This document shows positions 49,701 to 61,682 of a DNA stretch of 64,000 bases, one piece after another. The DNA comes from Hydractinia symbiolongicarpus (lineage: Eukaryota; Cnidaria; Hydrozoa; Anthoathecata; Hydractiniidae), in contig NC_079882.1 in assembly GCF_029227915.1 (NCBI RefSeq), forward strand, positions 18,860,501 to 18,924,500, in the 5' to 3' direction. Within the stretch, counting starts at the first letter, position 1. Each line of letters begins with the position of its first letter. The notes under the pieces were generated by a model. It had not been told where the DNA came from and did no database searches. It saw nothing but the letters and a program-made list of their open reading frames with translations. The position numbers and the translations under genes were made by a program.

Positions 49701-52380
49701 TCTTTAATAAAATCGGAAACACGTAATCTGCGAAAGAACGTACGTACAATTTGTTTGTATAAGAAACGGGACTTCAAAATTGGATTGTGATTATATAGAA
49801 GGGAAAAATTAGGTTCTATTGAACGAAATATGTCATTTATTTAAAAACAATTTACTAATCTTAACTAACTTTGTTTTTAAAACTACATATAAATAATAAA
49901 CTCTGAGAAAGGGAAGAAATGTTTGCGGAAGAAAAGATCGTGGAATTTATGTTTGCAAATAGGACCTCGAAATTTATGCAAAATGCAGAATAAAATATTG
50001 CGAACATTCTATGCGAACATAGCTATTATTTTGATTTTATCCTATGTAGAAATTAGTAGGAAAATTAATCCTATAACAAACCTAAAATAAAGTAAAATGT
50101 GAAATTAAAGATGTGCGGAATTTATATTTATGAGGCAGATGCAGACTCGCAAACATTAATCCCGCTTATTTTTCTAACTGTTATGAATTTGAAACCATGA
50201 TATAGAACAAAATTAATCCGTTAAACACAGATATGTAAAAATAAAAACAAAAAAGTTAATAAGATAAAATATGTGAAAATTTCCAGTAAGTAGAAGACGC
50301 AGAAATTTAGACACAAAACAAATAAAAAGAAGATAAAGAGCCAAAGGATGATAAAAAATTCTCCTGCTTTCTGATTTCTCTAGGTAAGATACTGAACAGA
50401 CCAGTTCCTATAAATAAAATCTTTGGCAATTTCTTGGTCATTTGAGTCTTTCTACTTGTCTCGGTTATTTAGAAAACAATTCTTTTTCACAAAGGTTTTG
50501 TGAATATTGTCATTAAGAAGTAGGGTATGAGTGTTTCTTTACATATGTATGCGATGATGTGTCATTGCTAGCAAAGTTTTTCACACAAAGTTTCTTACTA
50601 AAAATGTCAATTTGATTTGAACATATTGTTGGCCACCACATTGACAAAAATGGTAAAGCTTGTCTCTTTTGACAACTCTCATTTTCTACCATTATTGCAA
50701 AAAAAATATATCCAACAAAACAGAAGTTTATGTTTGATTTAAATTGATTGATTTAAATTGATATGGTTGATAACAACACAATAAGAAGTTTTCATGATAA
50801 TTCTTATTTAAAACTTAAAACGTAAAAATGTGGTAATTTTCGGGGGGTTTTCTTTATTATATTAAATTGTCTAATACCGTTGGATTCTTTTATCATAAGA
50901 TCAATATGTCTACTCTGCTTGCTAACCAAGAATTGACACACTGCCAGGTGGGGTTTCAAAGGTAAGTCCAGACTGGCATATGTGTTTGCGTCTTTTACCT
51001 CGAATGTCATTTGAGATAAATTTTTTACAAATTTATTTAGAAAAATATACTAGAACAATTTATGATGAAACACAGTATTTAAATTGTTCATGGTATTTTT
51101 TTAAACAAAAAATCGCCACATTTGTGTTCGGATACAAAAAAACATAATATTGAATGGTAAGAAAAGCTGTTTTTCCACGTGACAAAGACCATACAAAGAC
51201 GAAACATTTCTACGATATACAATAATTTCTTAGTGGGTAACATGTAGCGCTCACTAAAATTCAGACCTCTCTTTTGTAGTTGAAACAACTAATAATGGCA
51301 ATTGTGAGCTATTTTGGTTGTCATATATTCGTTTTACTATGGAGATTGTTAAAACAACCGCAATATTTTGGACGTATCATGAAATTTTACGGTAAAATAG
51401 ATATCCTCCATTATAGCTTGAACCTAATAATTTTATTCAACTTTGTTGTGCCCGGCTTAAAACAAAGAGTTTTTCTAGCAGCCCTGGCCTCAATTCCATG
51501 CGTAGTCTCGTTTTTGTATTGAATTTATGAATAGGCATAGGAAGTATAGCAAAAAATGATAATAAGTTAAAGTCAGGTTTTCAATTTAATGTTTTACACT
51601 ACACAATCCAATTTATTGAAGATGAAATATGCAAAAGATATAATATTTGGAGAGATAATTTCTACTTTCGAAGTAGTCGACAGGAATTTCATATCTCTGC
51701 AGCACAGACCCTCCAAGCACAGACTTAAGGTGGTTATTTAATTTCATAATACTAAAATTCACAAAGTTGATAAATGCAAATTTCATCTTATTCGAAAAAT
51801 TTACTCATTAATATTCGGTTCCAAAACTCAAAAAAAAGGAGCACTGACTATTTTTTGTAACTTTTAACAGAGATGAATCTTAACTTTTCTTCTATTTACT
51901 GCTTTCATCAGTTGCATTCTAAAAAAAATTTTGTTTTAATTTCTGTATACAACTTGCCTGTACCATGCGCGGAGTGTAAGTTCAGTTGAAACAGGTGTTG
52001 CCCGATGTTCCTTGAAACATTTAATTCTGAAACTAAACATATTATAAATCTTTCTCTCATAAAAATTCTCTCATAACTTCTGTAAACAAGTACACGCATC
52101 AACGTCACACTAAAATTGTAAGAAAAAGTCAAAAAAATAAAAAAAAATAAAAAAAAGAATATACTTAATCAGGAGTCTATATACACATATATACAGTCTA
52201 TTCATTATCTATTGAAATAAGTTTAACACAAACGGGTGCTATGACATAATTTAAAAACTTCCTACATTGCCATGGTTATTTCTATAAACTATAACATTAA
52301 ATGTAAAATATTTGAACAGAATTTTTATTTATTTTAAAACTAGACAGCAAAAAGTTGGTCGCGACAGAAAAAAAAGAAAA
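49701..52380. other. Intergenic, nothing recognised
   Basis: AT-rich, with short frames only on both strands. Includes the presumed promoter of LamG-like copy 2 near its right end. Confidence 0.35.
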
Positions 52381-54149
52381 ATGTTTTTGCTAAAGAAGCT
52401 GATGTTGTTAAAACTAATGGAAACATTTTGTCAATCCATTACAGGTTGGGTGTTTATTTAATCATCGTAGATTTTCTGTAGCTCCGAGTTGGCTCCAATC
52501 TTGTCAATATGTAGTTTAACCTATGAGATTCAAAGTATAGGAGATGGGATAAAGTTAAGCTACGTTTTATTTGGTGGTGGTTATTCCCATGCAAACTTAA
52601 AATATAAATCCTTGCTGGATATTTTTTCCGACTTATCAAATGTAGTATTGCTCGATTTCCGTACTAAACAAGTGAGAAAATATTTTAATAGGGAATTTGT
52701 TACTGAATTCTACATTCTTCTCATTTTGCAAGTACCCACAATTGATATGGACTTTTGAATTCATTTAAATCATTTTAATTTGTATAAGGTGTTCAAATAA
52801 TCAAGAAGTTTTTTATCTGAAAATAAGAGAAAACGAAACGTGCAAACGAATGTTGGTTAAGAATAGAATTAATTGTTGCAGAGATATATCTTTTTAACTT
52901 AACTTTGTTGCCGAGTTAATTTTTAACACAAATCCTTTTATAGGTGAATTTGTGGAGCCCAATTTTTGGCTGGACATGGAGAAGTTTAACGCTGAAGGGG
53001 TTGTTTATTCAAAAAATGGAACAATTAACAATGGAAAAATACTTTCTGGAACTTTCATAGAATATGACATCCCGCTAACCACGAACGTTGCTTATTTTAG
53101 TGGCAAGAAAAGTGGGATCCTAGTTGATAATTTGCAAAACACATGCTTCTTAAAACCTACGACCTGCAGTACCGGATACACTCTAGCGTTCTGGATTAAA
53201 TGGACGGAAGGAATGTCATATATATTCAGTTCGAGTGCTTTCAACATAAAACATTTTACGCCAAATGTTCTGCCGATTGAAGTTTGGGATGGTTCCAATT
53301 CGTGGAACATTTTTCATGACACCTCCAGCTTGTTTAATCGAACTGATGCAGGCGGAAATCCCGACTGGCATTTTTATACAATCAGATGGAACAAAACATG
53401 TCTTACTGTGTTTGTCAATGCGTCAGAAACAAATACATATTGTGCGACCAATTCGTATACAATATTAATTGAAGGATTACCAGTTCCAAACCGATTAGCT
53501 ATAGGAACAACTGCCGAAGAACCACCTCCTGATGAAGGGGTGGATATTATGGTTGATGATGTCATGATATGGGACACACCTTTATTGATAACTGACATAA
53601 ATTCGACATTTCATGCAGGTACTTTTATTTGGTTCTTACATTGCTTTGTTTCTTAGCTTTTGTTTGTGATTTTTAAAGCTATATCATTGTTGTGTTCTTT
53701 GCTGTATCGGTCTCACTTAGTTGTCTAAATTTTTAACTTTTTGTAAAATCAAACACAAACGTTTGGCAATTTGCGCACTTTTAACTTTAAAACGGAACAA
53801 AATATTTTGACATGGCATTTAATTCATGTTCACAAACTTGTTCTTTCCAGGTTTAAACAAACCGAAACCTAATTACCAAGCCAAGTTTTACAGAGCAAGG
53901 ATTGGTTCAACCAAAATAGACTTTAAGGATCATGCTTTAGAAGGACAAGTATTTGATAAAAAACTCGTTTCAAATGTGAACGAATGCTTCGTTTTGTGTC
54001 AACAACATGGGGAAGCTTGCCATTCTTTTAACTTCCAATATAAAGGAAATACCGAAAGCAAATTATGCCAAATCAACTCAGTAAATAAAGATGAAGTACA
54101 CACAGGATTTCATGGCAAAGATGGTTTTATATACTTCGACATCATTTGA
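52381..54149 (+). CDS. Secreted LamG-like (ConA-fold) plus PAN/Apple protein, copy 2
   Basis: Three exons, 52381-52444, 52944-53618 and 53851-54149, again join in phase 1 to give 345 residues. The first exon encodes a hydrophobic leader (MFLLKKLMLLKLMETFCQS). Exon 2 is a LamG-like domain closely parallel to copy 1: FNIKHFTPNVLPIEVWDG against FNMEHFTNSVIPIEVWNG, and DWHFYTIRWNKTC against DWHFYTIQWNKTC. Exon 3 has a PAN-like module (NECFVLCQQHG, CHSFNFQY, LCQINSVN) and ends FIYFDII. Domain order, intron phase and orientation match copy 1, so this is a tandem duplicate. The C-terminal module has diverged more than the LamG-like one. Confidence 0.85.
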
Positions 54150-55720
54150 TTTACATGCAGCAGCAAACTTCTCTCGTCCTTATAATAATTGCGAAATTAA
54201 CTCAATGTAGATATGTAAATTTTAAATATTATGTAAATAAACATTCACTTACGGAGATACAAATGCACTTGAACTTTCATAAAGAAGAATGTAGAAGAAA
54301 TACAGATCTGAAACAAATTCAAGAGCACTAGAACAATCTAAAACAAAGTTGATCAACGTTTTTTTATAAGCAACATCTTATAACCAACATTAGACTCCGA
54401 TCTTTAAAAAAACAAAGCAATGGGTAACAAAATAGCCCGGCCCTTGCAAAATCACGCCTATTTTCCATTGTGCACTCAGATAACTTTATTAACTTTTCAT
54501 ATTCATTAAATTTACACCAGTTGTGTAATATGAGATTACCTTTTTTTGTGTCGTTCCCACTAGTTTCTCATGGATTTTGTTATAGCAGCAGCGACATTCT
54601 TATGGACTATTTCTAATTTCAACATTTTGCGGGAATAGTGTAATAATGCAAATTTTACAAAACCCGAAAAAATTTCCGCAAATAAAATACATAGACAAGT
54701 TTTTTAATTATCATAGATAAACTTTGAAGACCAAGAAAGGTGGGACAAAATCATTTATTTTCCTCAAAAATTCAGAGTTTTAAGTCTCTATCATAAAAAA
54801 TAAACTGTATTTTTACGCAATAGCTAACTTTTCGAACTTACATACAATACATCTGAATAAAATTATAGACTTTACATGCAGTTTTTACATTACTATTATT
54901 CTTAAAAAGTAGCAACTTAATGTCCGTAAAATCTATTTTGGAATTTCATTTCACAAATCTTGTTGTAAAATTAATGATTCGAATAATAACTTGTGAGATG
55001 GTACAATAAACCAAGCAGTTCAAACATTTCGTTAGTTCAACAATGTGAATTTAACATCTGAATTTTCTAAACATATTTCTAAACTTTCTGCTTTGCTCAA
55101 GATTATTAAAAAATGCTGATGGTGGATGTTCTGAAAAAGAACGAATATATATTTCAAAAAATGTTTTGAGGTCTTCTGATGTGGATGTGTTAGTAAAACC
55201 TTTCCTGTAAAACCATCAAGTAAAAATTCAAAATCAGGCTGGGATCTGCTTGTGTGAAAAACACAATCAGAGTTTTGCCTATCGGAAAAACACATTTAAA
55301 CGTTGCCCTGTGAGCTATATGAAAAAGATGAAATGGTCCTGTTTTTCTGTTTTTAGCAACCACAGCCAAGCAGCCACAAAACTAAAGGTATAACCACACA
55401 GGACTAAGTTGTAGTGGTATTATTTAAGCCTTAAAAGACTGTCTAGAAGGCATAGGCTCAAAATTCAGACAGCGATGAGTTTTTTTGAAGAAAATTATGA
55501 ATGTTCAATTCTCAACAGTAACAGAACTATTGCTAGGCAAGTCGTGAAGAATGAGGGTATTTCTAAAATAATTTTACAATCTCTCCATATTTTTCTGCTA
55601 GTAACAGAAGAGGTTTTACGCAGTAAAAAATATTAAATGTTTTGGTGTCCCTGATTTTTAAAATTCATGTACTTACTTTATTAAATCTTAAAAAAATATT
55701 TTATACGGTGGCCCACAAGT
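54150..55720. other. Intergenic, nothing recognised
   Basis: AT-rich; no exon chain or repeat supported. The open frame at about 55.0-55.3 kb on the minus strand has no splice neighbours and no recognisable motif. Confidence 0.35.
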
Positions 55721-55840
55721 ATCACGGCAAATAATGAAAGTTCACGGCAAATAAAGAAAGTTCACGGCAAATAAAGAAAGTTCACGGCAAATAAAGAAAT
55801 TTCACGGCAAATAAAGAAAATTCGCGGCAAATAAAGAAAC
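55721..55840 (+). repeat. Tandem repeat, 20-bp unit, six copies, 5' of the integrase
   Basis: The unit CACGGCAAATAAAGAAAGTT starts at 55723, 55743, 55763, 55783, 55803 and 55823 with only point differences. It ends about 110 bp before the integrase start and may belong to that element. Confidence 0.9.
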
Positions 55841-55951
55841 TCTGAAAAATCAAATTGATTAAACAAAACAATAAGGTGACTTTGGTGCCTCTTTCAGGCT
55901 CCAGGTTTTGTCTATTGTTGACCGTGTTGGGTTGTTGGTTGGTTGAGGTAG

Positions 55952-57201
55952 ATGTTCACAGAGTTTATTTCTCTTGTGTTGCGAGGCATTAAACTGTGTT
56001 TACTTATTCAAGGTATGTCATCCTCATCAGGTATGACTTACTTTTAGAAAATGTAGGTTTTTGAGAAATTCCTGCTAGGCTGCATCGCAACGAATGTTTT
56101 ATATTTTTAGAAGAGTACACAGAGGACGCCATTTTCGATGAAGAAAATGTAATCAAATATTATTACCACTGTGGTTTTAAGTATGCAGAAATTGTCCTCT
56201 TACTTGGGAGGAAACACAACTGCATCATAAGCATAAGCACGCTTCTAAGACGCCTTAAAAGTTATGAGCTGTGTAGACGTAATCGCAATGTTGTTAACTC
56301 AAATCAAAGAATTGAACAAAGAATACGTGAGATTGTTGACGGTCCAGAATCATGTGGTGGTTATCGTACTGTTTGGCATACTCTACAAATGCAAGGATGG
56401 GATATGCCAAGATGTGTTGTATCTAAATTGCTACGTGAGTTGGATCCCGAAGGTACCGAATTCAGAAAATTCCGCCGTCTTAAGAGGAGGGAATATTCGA
56501 ATCCTGGCCCAAACTTCGTCTGGAACATTGACGGATATGATAAGCTTAAGCCATATGGTTTCCCCATTCACGGTGCTATCGATGGTTTTAGCAGAAAAAT
56601 ATTATGGTTAAACGTAACAAGGTCTAACAATTCGCCAGATAATATAGCATGGATGTTCGTTGATTGCGTTATTAAAAATAAAGGATGTCCAGTTGAACTG
56701 ATTACCATTTGGGGACAGAGAACTGTATTACAGCCGAAATTCAAGCATTTTTTCGTGCTAACACCGAGTTCATTAGGTACGTCCCGTCGCCAAGAAATCA
56801 ACGCATTGAATCTTGGTGGTCTCATTTCAGCAAAACACGATCAATTTGGTGGAAGAATATTTTTGCTGACATGGAGGCCAATGGAGGCCTGGATTTAAGT
56901 GACGAGCTTTCTAAAAAATGTTTATGGTATTCGTTTTCTGCATTATTGCAAAAAGACTGCACACTGGGATACTCTTAGAATTAGAAAATCTCGACGTGAC
57001 ACTGCATCTGGCCGTCCTGATTCAATCTATTATCTTCCAGAGCAATTTGGAGGCACGGAGATGAAATTAGCAGTATCGAATAATCAAATCTCAAATGTAC
57101 TAGGAGATGTCAAAATGAACGAGGAGGAAAATAACTACACAGATTACTTCAAGTATTTGAGATCCCAGTTGTGTATTGAATTTCAGTGTGCTTCGTTTTG
57201 A
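55952..57201 (+). pseudogene. rve-type (DDE) integrase, frameshifted copy
   Basis: A short first exon 55952-56012 (MFTEFISLVLRGIKLC...) joins in phase 1 to a second beginning at 56111 (EEYTEDAIFDEENVIKYYY). A helix-turn-helix-like N-terminus (GRKHNCIISISTLLRRLK) is followed by GGYRTVWHTLQMQGW and VVSKLLRELDPEG. The catalytic core opens with FVWNIDGYDKLKPYGF and AIDGFSRKILWL, with the first Asp. Near 56706 the frame slips by one base, just where the second catalytic Asp is expected. The next frame gives GTENC and NQRIESWW, with the Glu, and FSALLQKD. A second slip near 56950 leads to LRIRKSRR and GRPDSIYYLPEQFGG. Family architecture is otherwise complete, so this is a fairly recent dead copy. 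Related rve-core genes are widespread in cnidarians and other animals; naming a transposon superfamily is beyond this evidence. Confidence 0.8.
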
Positions 57202-57288
57202 ATTTATGTCGTGCAACCCCCTTCTAAAGCTTTTTTTCTACGGGAGGGCCTGAAAGGCTATTGATGAGCAAAATAAACCAAAAATTAA

Positions 57289-57440
57289 AAAGTGGGGCAA
57301 GACATTATTACAAAGTGAGGCAGCTGCGAAAATTACAAAGTGGGGCAGCAATGAATTAATTACAAAGTGGGGCAGCTCCGAAATTACAAAGTGGGGCAAA
57401 AGTTATTACAAAGTGGGGCAGATATTACAAAGTGGGGTAT
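57289..57440 (+). repeat. Irregular repeat array, TTACAAAGTGGGGCAG, about seven copies, 3' of the integrase
   Basis: The word TACAAAGTGGGGCA recurs with spacers of variable length (from about 3 to 16 nt), unlike the regular 20-bp array on the other side. The array starts about 90 bp after the last integrase-like codon. It looks like subterminal protein-binding repeats of a transposon. Confidence 0.75.
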
Positions 57441-59510
57441 AACATATGTGACACGAAAAACAAGTGAAAGTAAAGTAACATAAGAAAAAAGTAATATATA
57501 GGCCCTGTGTTGGAAGTTAAAATTCACGCAAACACATAGAGGTTTGGGCGGACAGGAAATAGCGCGCATAGCAATATAGAAGGCTGCGAGTTCATGCATC
57601 GTACCAATATAATCAAGAAGCTCTGGGCGCAATGTAAAAGAAGAGCGCGTACCTTTACGAGAATTTGCGCAGGGCCTACGCTCAGAAGCAAGACATGGTG
57701 TACTGAGGATTAAGAATTTCTACAAGCTTTCTGCCAGCGTTGATTAAAATGATGAAAAGTGTTTATCTTATATTAAAAAGATATAGCACAAGAAGAAATT
57801 TTAAAATTATTAAAAAAATCAAACTTAGTTGTAATAGATCACATTCTACCATGTGTATCCTTGGATTTCTTGTAGTACCATAACAAAGGTTGCAACTGCA
57901 GTAGAGGTTCACGCAAATGTGACGTTTTGCTTGCAATACATTTTGCTCTTTGACTTGAGGGATGTAAGGAAACTTAACTGTTTTAAAACACTTTAAAAGT
58001 TCTTCAGAACGCACTGTAATGTGTTCTATAGACACCATTTTCAAATTGCGACTGCATCCCACAATCTACTCTATTGTTTTGTTGTTAACAGCGGGGCCTA
58101 TTTAAAATTCTGTATAAATGTGTTATTGTCAAATTCGATATTTATGTGATACAATAAAGTACCGTTAACTCCGGCCCTCAGAGAGAAATAAAATTCGTCC
58201 GACCTAACGAATGTCTGAGATATACGAACTCTCAATAACTCGAACTTTTTGAAAAGTACGACTGATAAAGATTTTATAAAAGGTTTTTTGTGAAAATAAT
58301 AAATGCAATGGAAAGCTTTGGCCGTTTTAGATTGCTTTAAAGATGTCACAACTTTCGAAACTCGTACGCGATTGTATTTTGCTTTCTCTTCTATGTTGAA
58401 ATTGAAGTATGGACTCTCTCAGAAAATCGTTTGATCTTAATAAAATTTGCAATAATTCGTTTTTAATTCGAATCATTTGACATACGGTTTTCAGAATGTT
58501 GGAGTTACATTAAGTTTTTTTGCTAAAGGGACAAAGTGCTTCCAGTCTTAATTTCGATTCATATTATCTTAGATAATATACAGTCCTCTCTTAAACAGTG
58601 TTATTAGCTTTTTAGCGACCTGAGTTTGAGTTATGAAATTCTTTATTAACCAACTACTTCTTCCAGGTGAATTAGCCACAGAACGGTATGGCCACGTGAA
58701 TACACTCGTGACGAACGTATTATTTACAATCTCTATTCTGATTGGTCAGTGGCAGGGGGGAAAGCAACGTTAACGGAGGTTGACGGATGCGATAGGAGAT
58801 CAAAAAATTTGAAGACTTGTTTGTGAAGAGCCCCTTGTTAAGAATTTTTTTTGTTGGAATAAAAATTATCTGGTGTGAAATAAATTGATAGAAAAGCCTT
58901 GTGAAACACCCTAAAGCATAAAATATAAATATTGCGAAATTTTAGGATTTAGCTTTGCCATGACAATCTGTAGTACCTTCAGCAGCAGAATCAGGTCGAG
59001 TATTAAAAGACAACAGCCTAAATATAGACAACTAGCATGAGTTGTGAAATGATGAAGTGCATAATACTTAGGTTGCTTTACAATAGTCGTCTTTTAGTTC
59101 GATGTTTAAATGTAAAACGGAGAAAATAGCATTCAAAATATAAATTCTTTGTTTTCAAATCAACGTTCTTGCAACTTGAACATTCATGAATTTAAGTGTC
59201 CTCAATTCAACAAAACAAGTCTGACAAAATGATTTGATAAATTTGAAAACTACAACAAAAACATTCATTAGGCGATCTATGAAGTTAATATTTACAAGCA
59301 TTCTGCCAAACCATAGAAACGAAGTCTACCATATTACTTGCTGGAAGGTTGCTAAGTACCCGTGCTATCCCATGATCCTATTGGTTCTTTGATTGACGTC
59401 AAATATCGTTAGTCGTTCTACGTTCACTATTTGACGTCAAACAAAGCAACTTACTTTGCAATTATACAAAGCAACTCAGTCTTTGAAAAGACAGTAGACA
59501 GAACGCAGCT
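57441..59510. other. Intergenic, one doubtful exon
   Basis: Nothing strong. At 58667 a good acceptor (CTTCTTCCAG) opens a 34-codon plus-strand frame with a hydrophobic patch (VNTLVTNVLFTISILIG) ending at a stop near 58772. No partner exon was found, so I do not call a gene. Confidence 0.3.
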
Positions 59511-61682
59511 ATGGATATTGTCACTCCAATTGACGTGTTGGAATATGTTGTTAGTTTGGTTCAACTGTACTTCTTTTACATGTCACAAAGGGGTAAGAAT
59601 TTCTTCTGCCGGTACTGTGAGCTAGAAAAGGGAGGAGAGGGGAGGAGCAACTTTAGAATACCATCCCACTTTAACTAAATTTGACAAACGAACCAACCTA
59701 TATTCAACATAACCAAAACACCAACATACACAACAGAGAGGAGTCGGGGCTTAAAATGATATTCTTGTTTTAACCCTGGCTCGTATTCTTTACACGGTCT
59801 TTTTCCTATTGCCCCCGTTTTCTTCTTTTGAAATACTCATTTTTTATATGAAGAAAAGAACTTTATTTATAAACTAAATCTTGGCTACTAAAAGAGACAT
59901 TTTGTACTGCAAAAAATGCAATCAAGCAAGCCTGTCTGCAGCAAATCATATTGTGGATAGCCAAGGTATATATAGGTGCTTCACTCAATAGCGACATTGT
60001 CGCCATAGAGAAATAGACAAATAGGAAAGAAATGTTTTTTAGTACGTTGCATACGGCAGCTTGATTTCAGTTAACACAAATTTAAACTATTTTCATGTTT
60101 CCAAACCCCTTGTGTAGCAAACACCCAAACACATGTCTGCTAAAGACAGGTTTGAATGTAGAATAAAACGGGATGCAGCTCTCACTTAGTGAGCCAGTTA
60201 TTATCCTTTTTTCTTGCGCCCATCATTAGTGGGGCATGTGGGCCCCTGTGTCTTGTTCCAAAAATAACGCCTCTGCGGCCGAAGAAAAGGATTCAAACGG
60301 TATTAATGGAAACAAAATACGGTATTTAATCCATATCCGTATTAAAGTCATGTACCCATAATTTTACTTCTTGAATCTCCAATTTTGACATTTGGTTTCA
60401 AAAAAACCTGCGGTTATCTTTCCTTTGTGAAGGAACTTACTTTTTGTTTCTTGCTTTAGATGTATTGTTAGAAGTGATGAAATACGTGGTGCCTTGTTGT
60501 GTGGTGGTTGGGTTGTTCGTCTTTGTACGATCTCATAAATTCTTCACCATAAGCGATGACGCGATAATACGACTGAGTAATGGATATTTTTTTGACGATA
60601 GAATGCGATGTATTAAGGAATTCCAAGGTAGGGAATAATTACTTTTCGACTTTTTATTGCTATTACAAAAATTATCAAACAGGTAAAAATGTGGTAAAGT
60701 TTAATTGTAATCGATGTTTAAAAGTGAGAATATCACTTCTAAACACAAAAAGGACACCAGACCGCCACCCAACTTAAATGCCGACATGCTTTCACTATAG
60801 CAGATTTGTTTTTTGATTGGGTGTCCCTAATCTCCAGTGGAGGATTCGAAGTATCGTATGTAAAGAAAGGATGTTGTGTGGTTTGTTTGTTTTTTGATTG
60901 GGTGTCCCTGATCTGTTTTTTTCCATCTAGAAATACTAAAGACAAGGATGTTGAAAGAATTGAAGAGAAAATTTGCGAAGAAAGTAAAAAGGTCACCTCC
61001 AATAATGAAGAAATCCTCTGTGAACCCGAACAAGCCTGATAAGATATATACACAACTTGTCAGATATCGCGATATAACTGATTGCAAAAAGAAAAATGAC
61101 AAAGGTGAGATTGAGATTGCACGTGTTGGCACCAGTAGTGGCGGCTTACCGGAACAGCAGTTGCAATTGATTTCTCTTGTACAAAATGATAATTCCGTCA
61201 AAATATTAAGTAATCCTGTTAGCTTGGTTGAAAGTGATGCAACTTGTAACAATGGCGGCTTGTTGCAAGAAAATCATCCGTCTGTCAAAACTAGGGAGAA
61301 AATCGTTGATGACATTTCTGTTTCTGAACAGTTAGACACAGGTGCTAAGGCAGTTCTTAGTGGTGATACTGTCCCGCTTGATAATGCTATCCCACATTGT
61401 GATACTGTCCCAGATAGGGATGCTGTCCCAGATGTTCACATTGTTCCAGATATTGATACTGTGCCTGGTATTGATACTATCCTTAATAATAATAATGCTC
61501 CTGAAGATGTAATTGTCTCCGATACAACCGGGGAAGTTATTGTAGCTGTTCCAACTGTTAATCGCTCTTCAGTTTCTAATAGCGTTAATAACAATCTAAT
61601 GGATATTGATGAAGATAACAATGAAAAACGAAGAAAAAAGGGTTTTTTTCGTCGATATTTTTTATGTTGCTGTGGAAAGTAG
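59511..61682 (+). CDS. Unrecognised protein with N-terminal hydrophobic segments, DxVP repeats and a CCCGK end
   Basis: Three exons, 59511-59592, 60460-60627 and 60931-61682, join in phase 1 twice to give 333 residues. The N-terminus has two hydrophobic stretches, about residues 8-24 and 36-50 (VVPCCVVVGLFVFV). They share a pattern (DVLEYVVSLV against DVLLEVMKYVV), as if internally duplicated. A basic region (KELKRKFAKKVKRS) follows. Residues about 210-260 hold imperfect 8-10 residue repeats of DTVP, DAVP and DIDTVP type. The C-terminus is basic and cysteine-rich (KRRKKGFFRRYFLCCCGK), a likely palmitoylation-type membrane anchor. I know no family with this layout. It may be a membrane-attached protein with a long cytoplasmic acidic region; the function is unknown. 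The splice junctions are good (G|GTAAGA, GCTTTAG; G|GTAGGG, CCATCTAG). Confidence 0.7.
60805..60914 (+). repeat. 81-bp-period direct duplication next to a splice acceptor
   Basis: TTTGTTTTTTGATTGGGTGT followed by CCCTAATCT at 60805 recurs at 60886 with a single A-to-G change. Each copy is followed by a possible acceptor (CTCCAG after the first, CCATCTAG after the second). Only the second joins in frame to the last exon of the gene here. Confidence 0.7.

Noticed and set aside
58667-58772. A plus-strand exon-like frame with a hydrophobic patch
   Set aside because: No partner exon in matching phase was found, and the segment ends at a stop without a domain; kept only as a remark.
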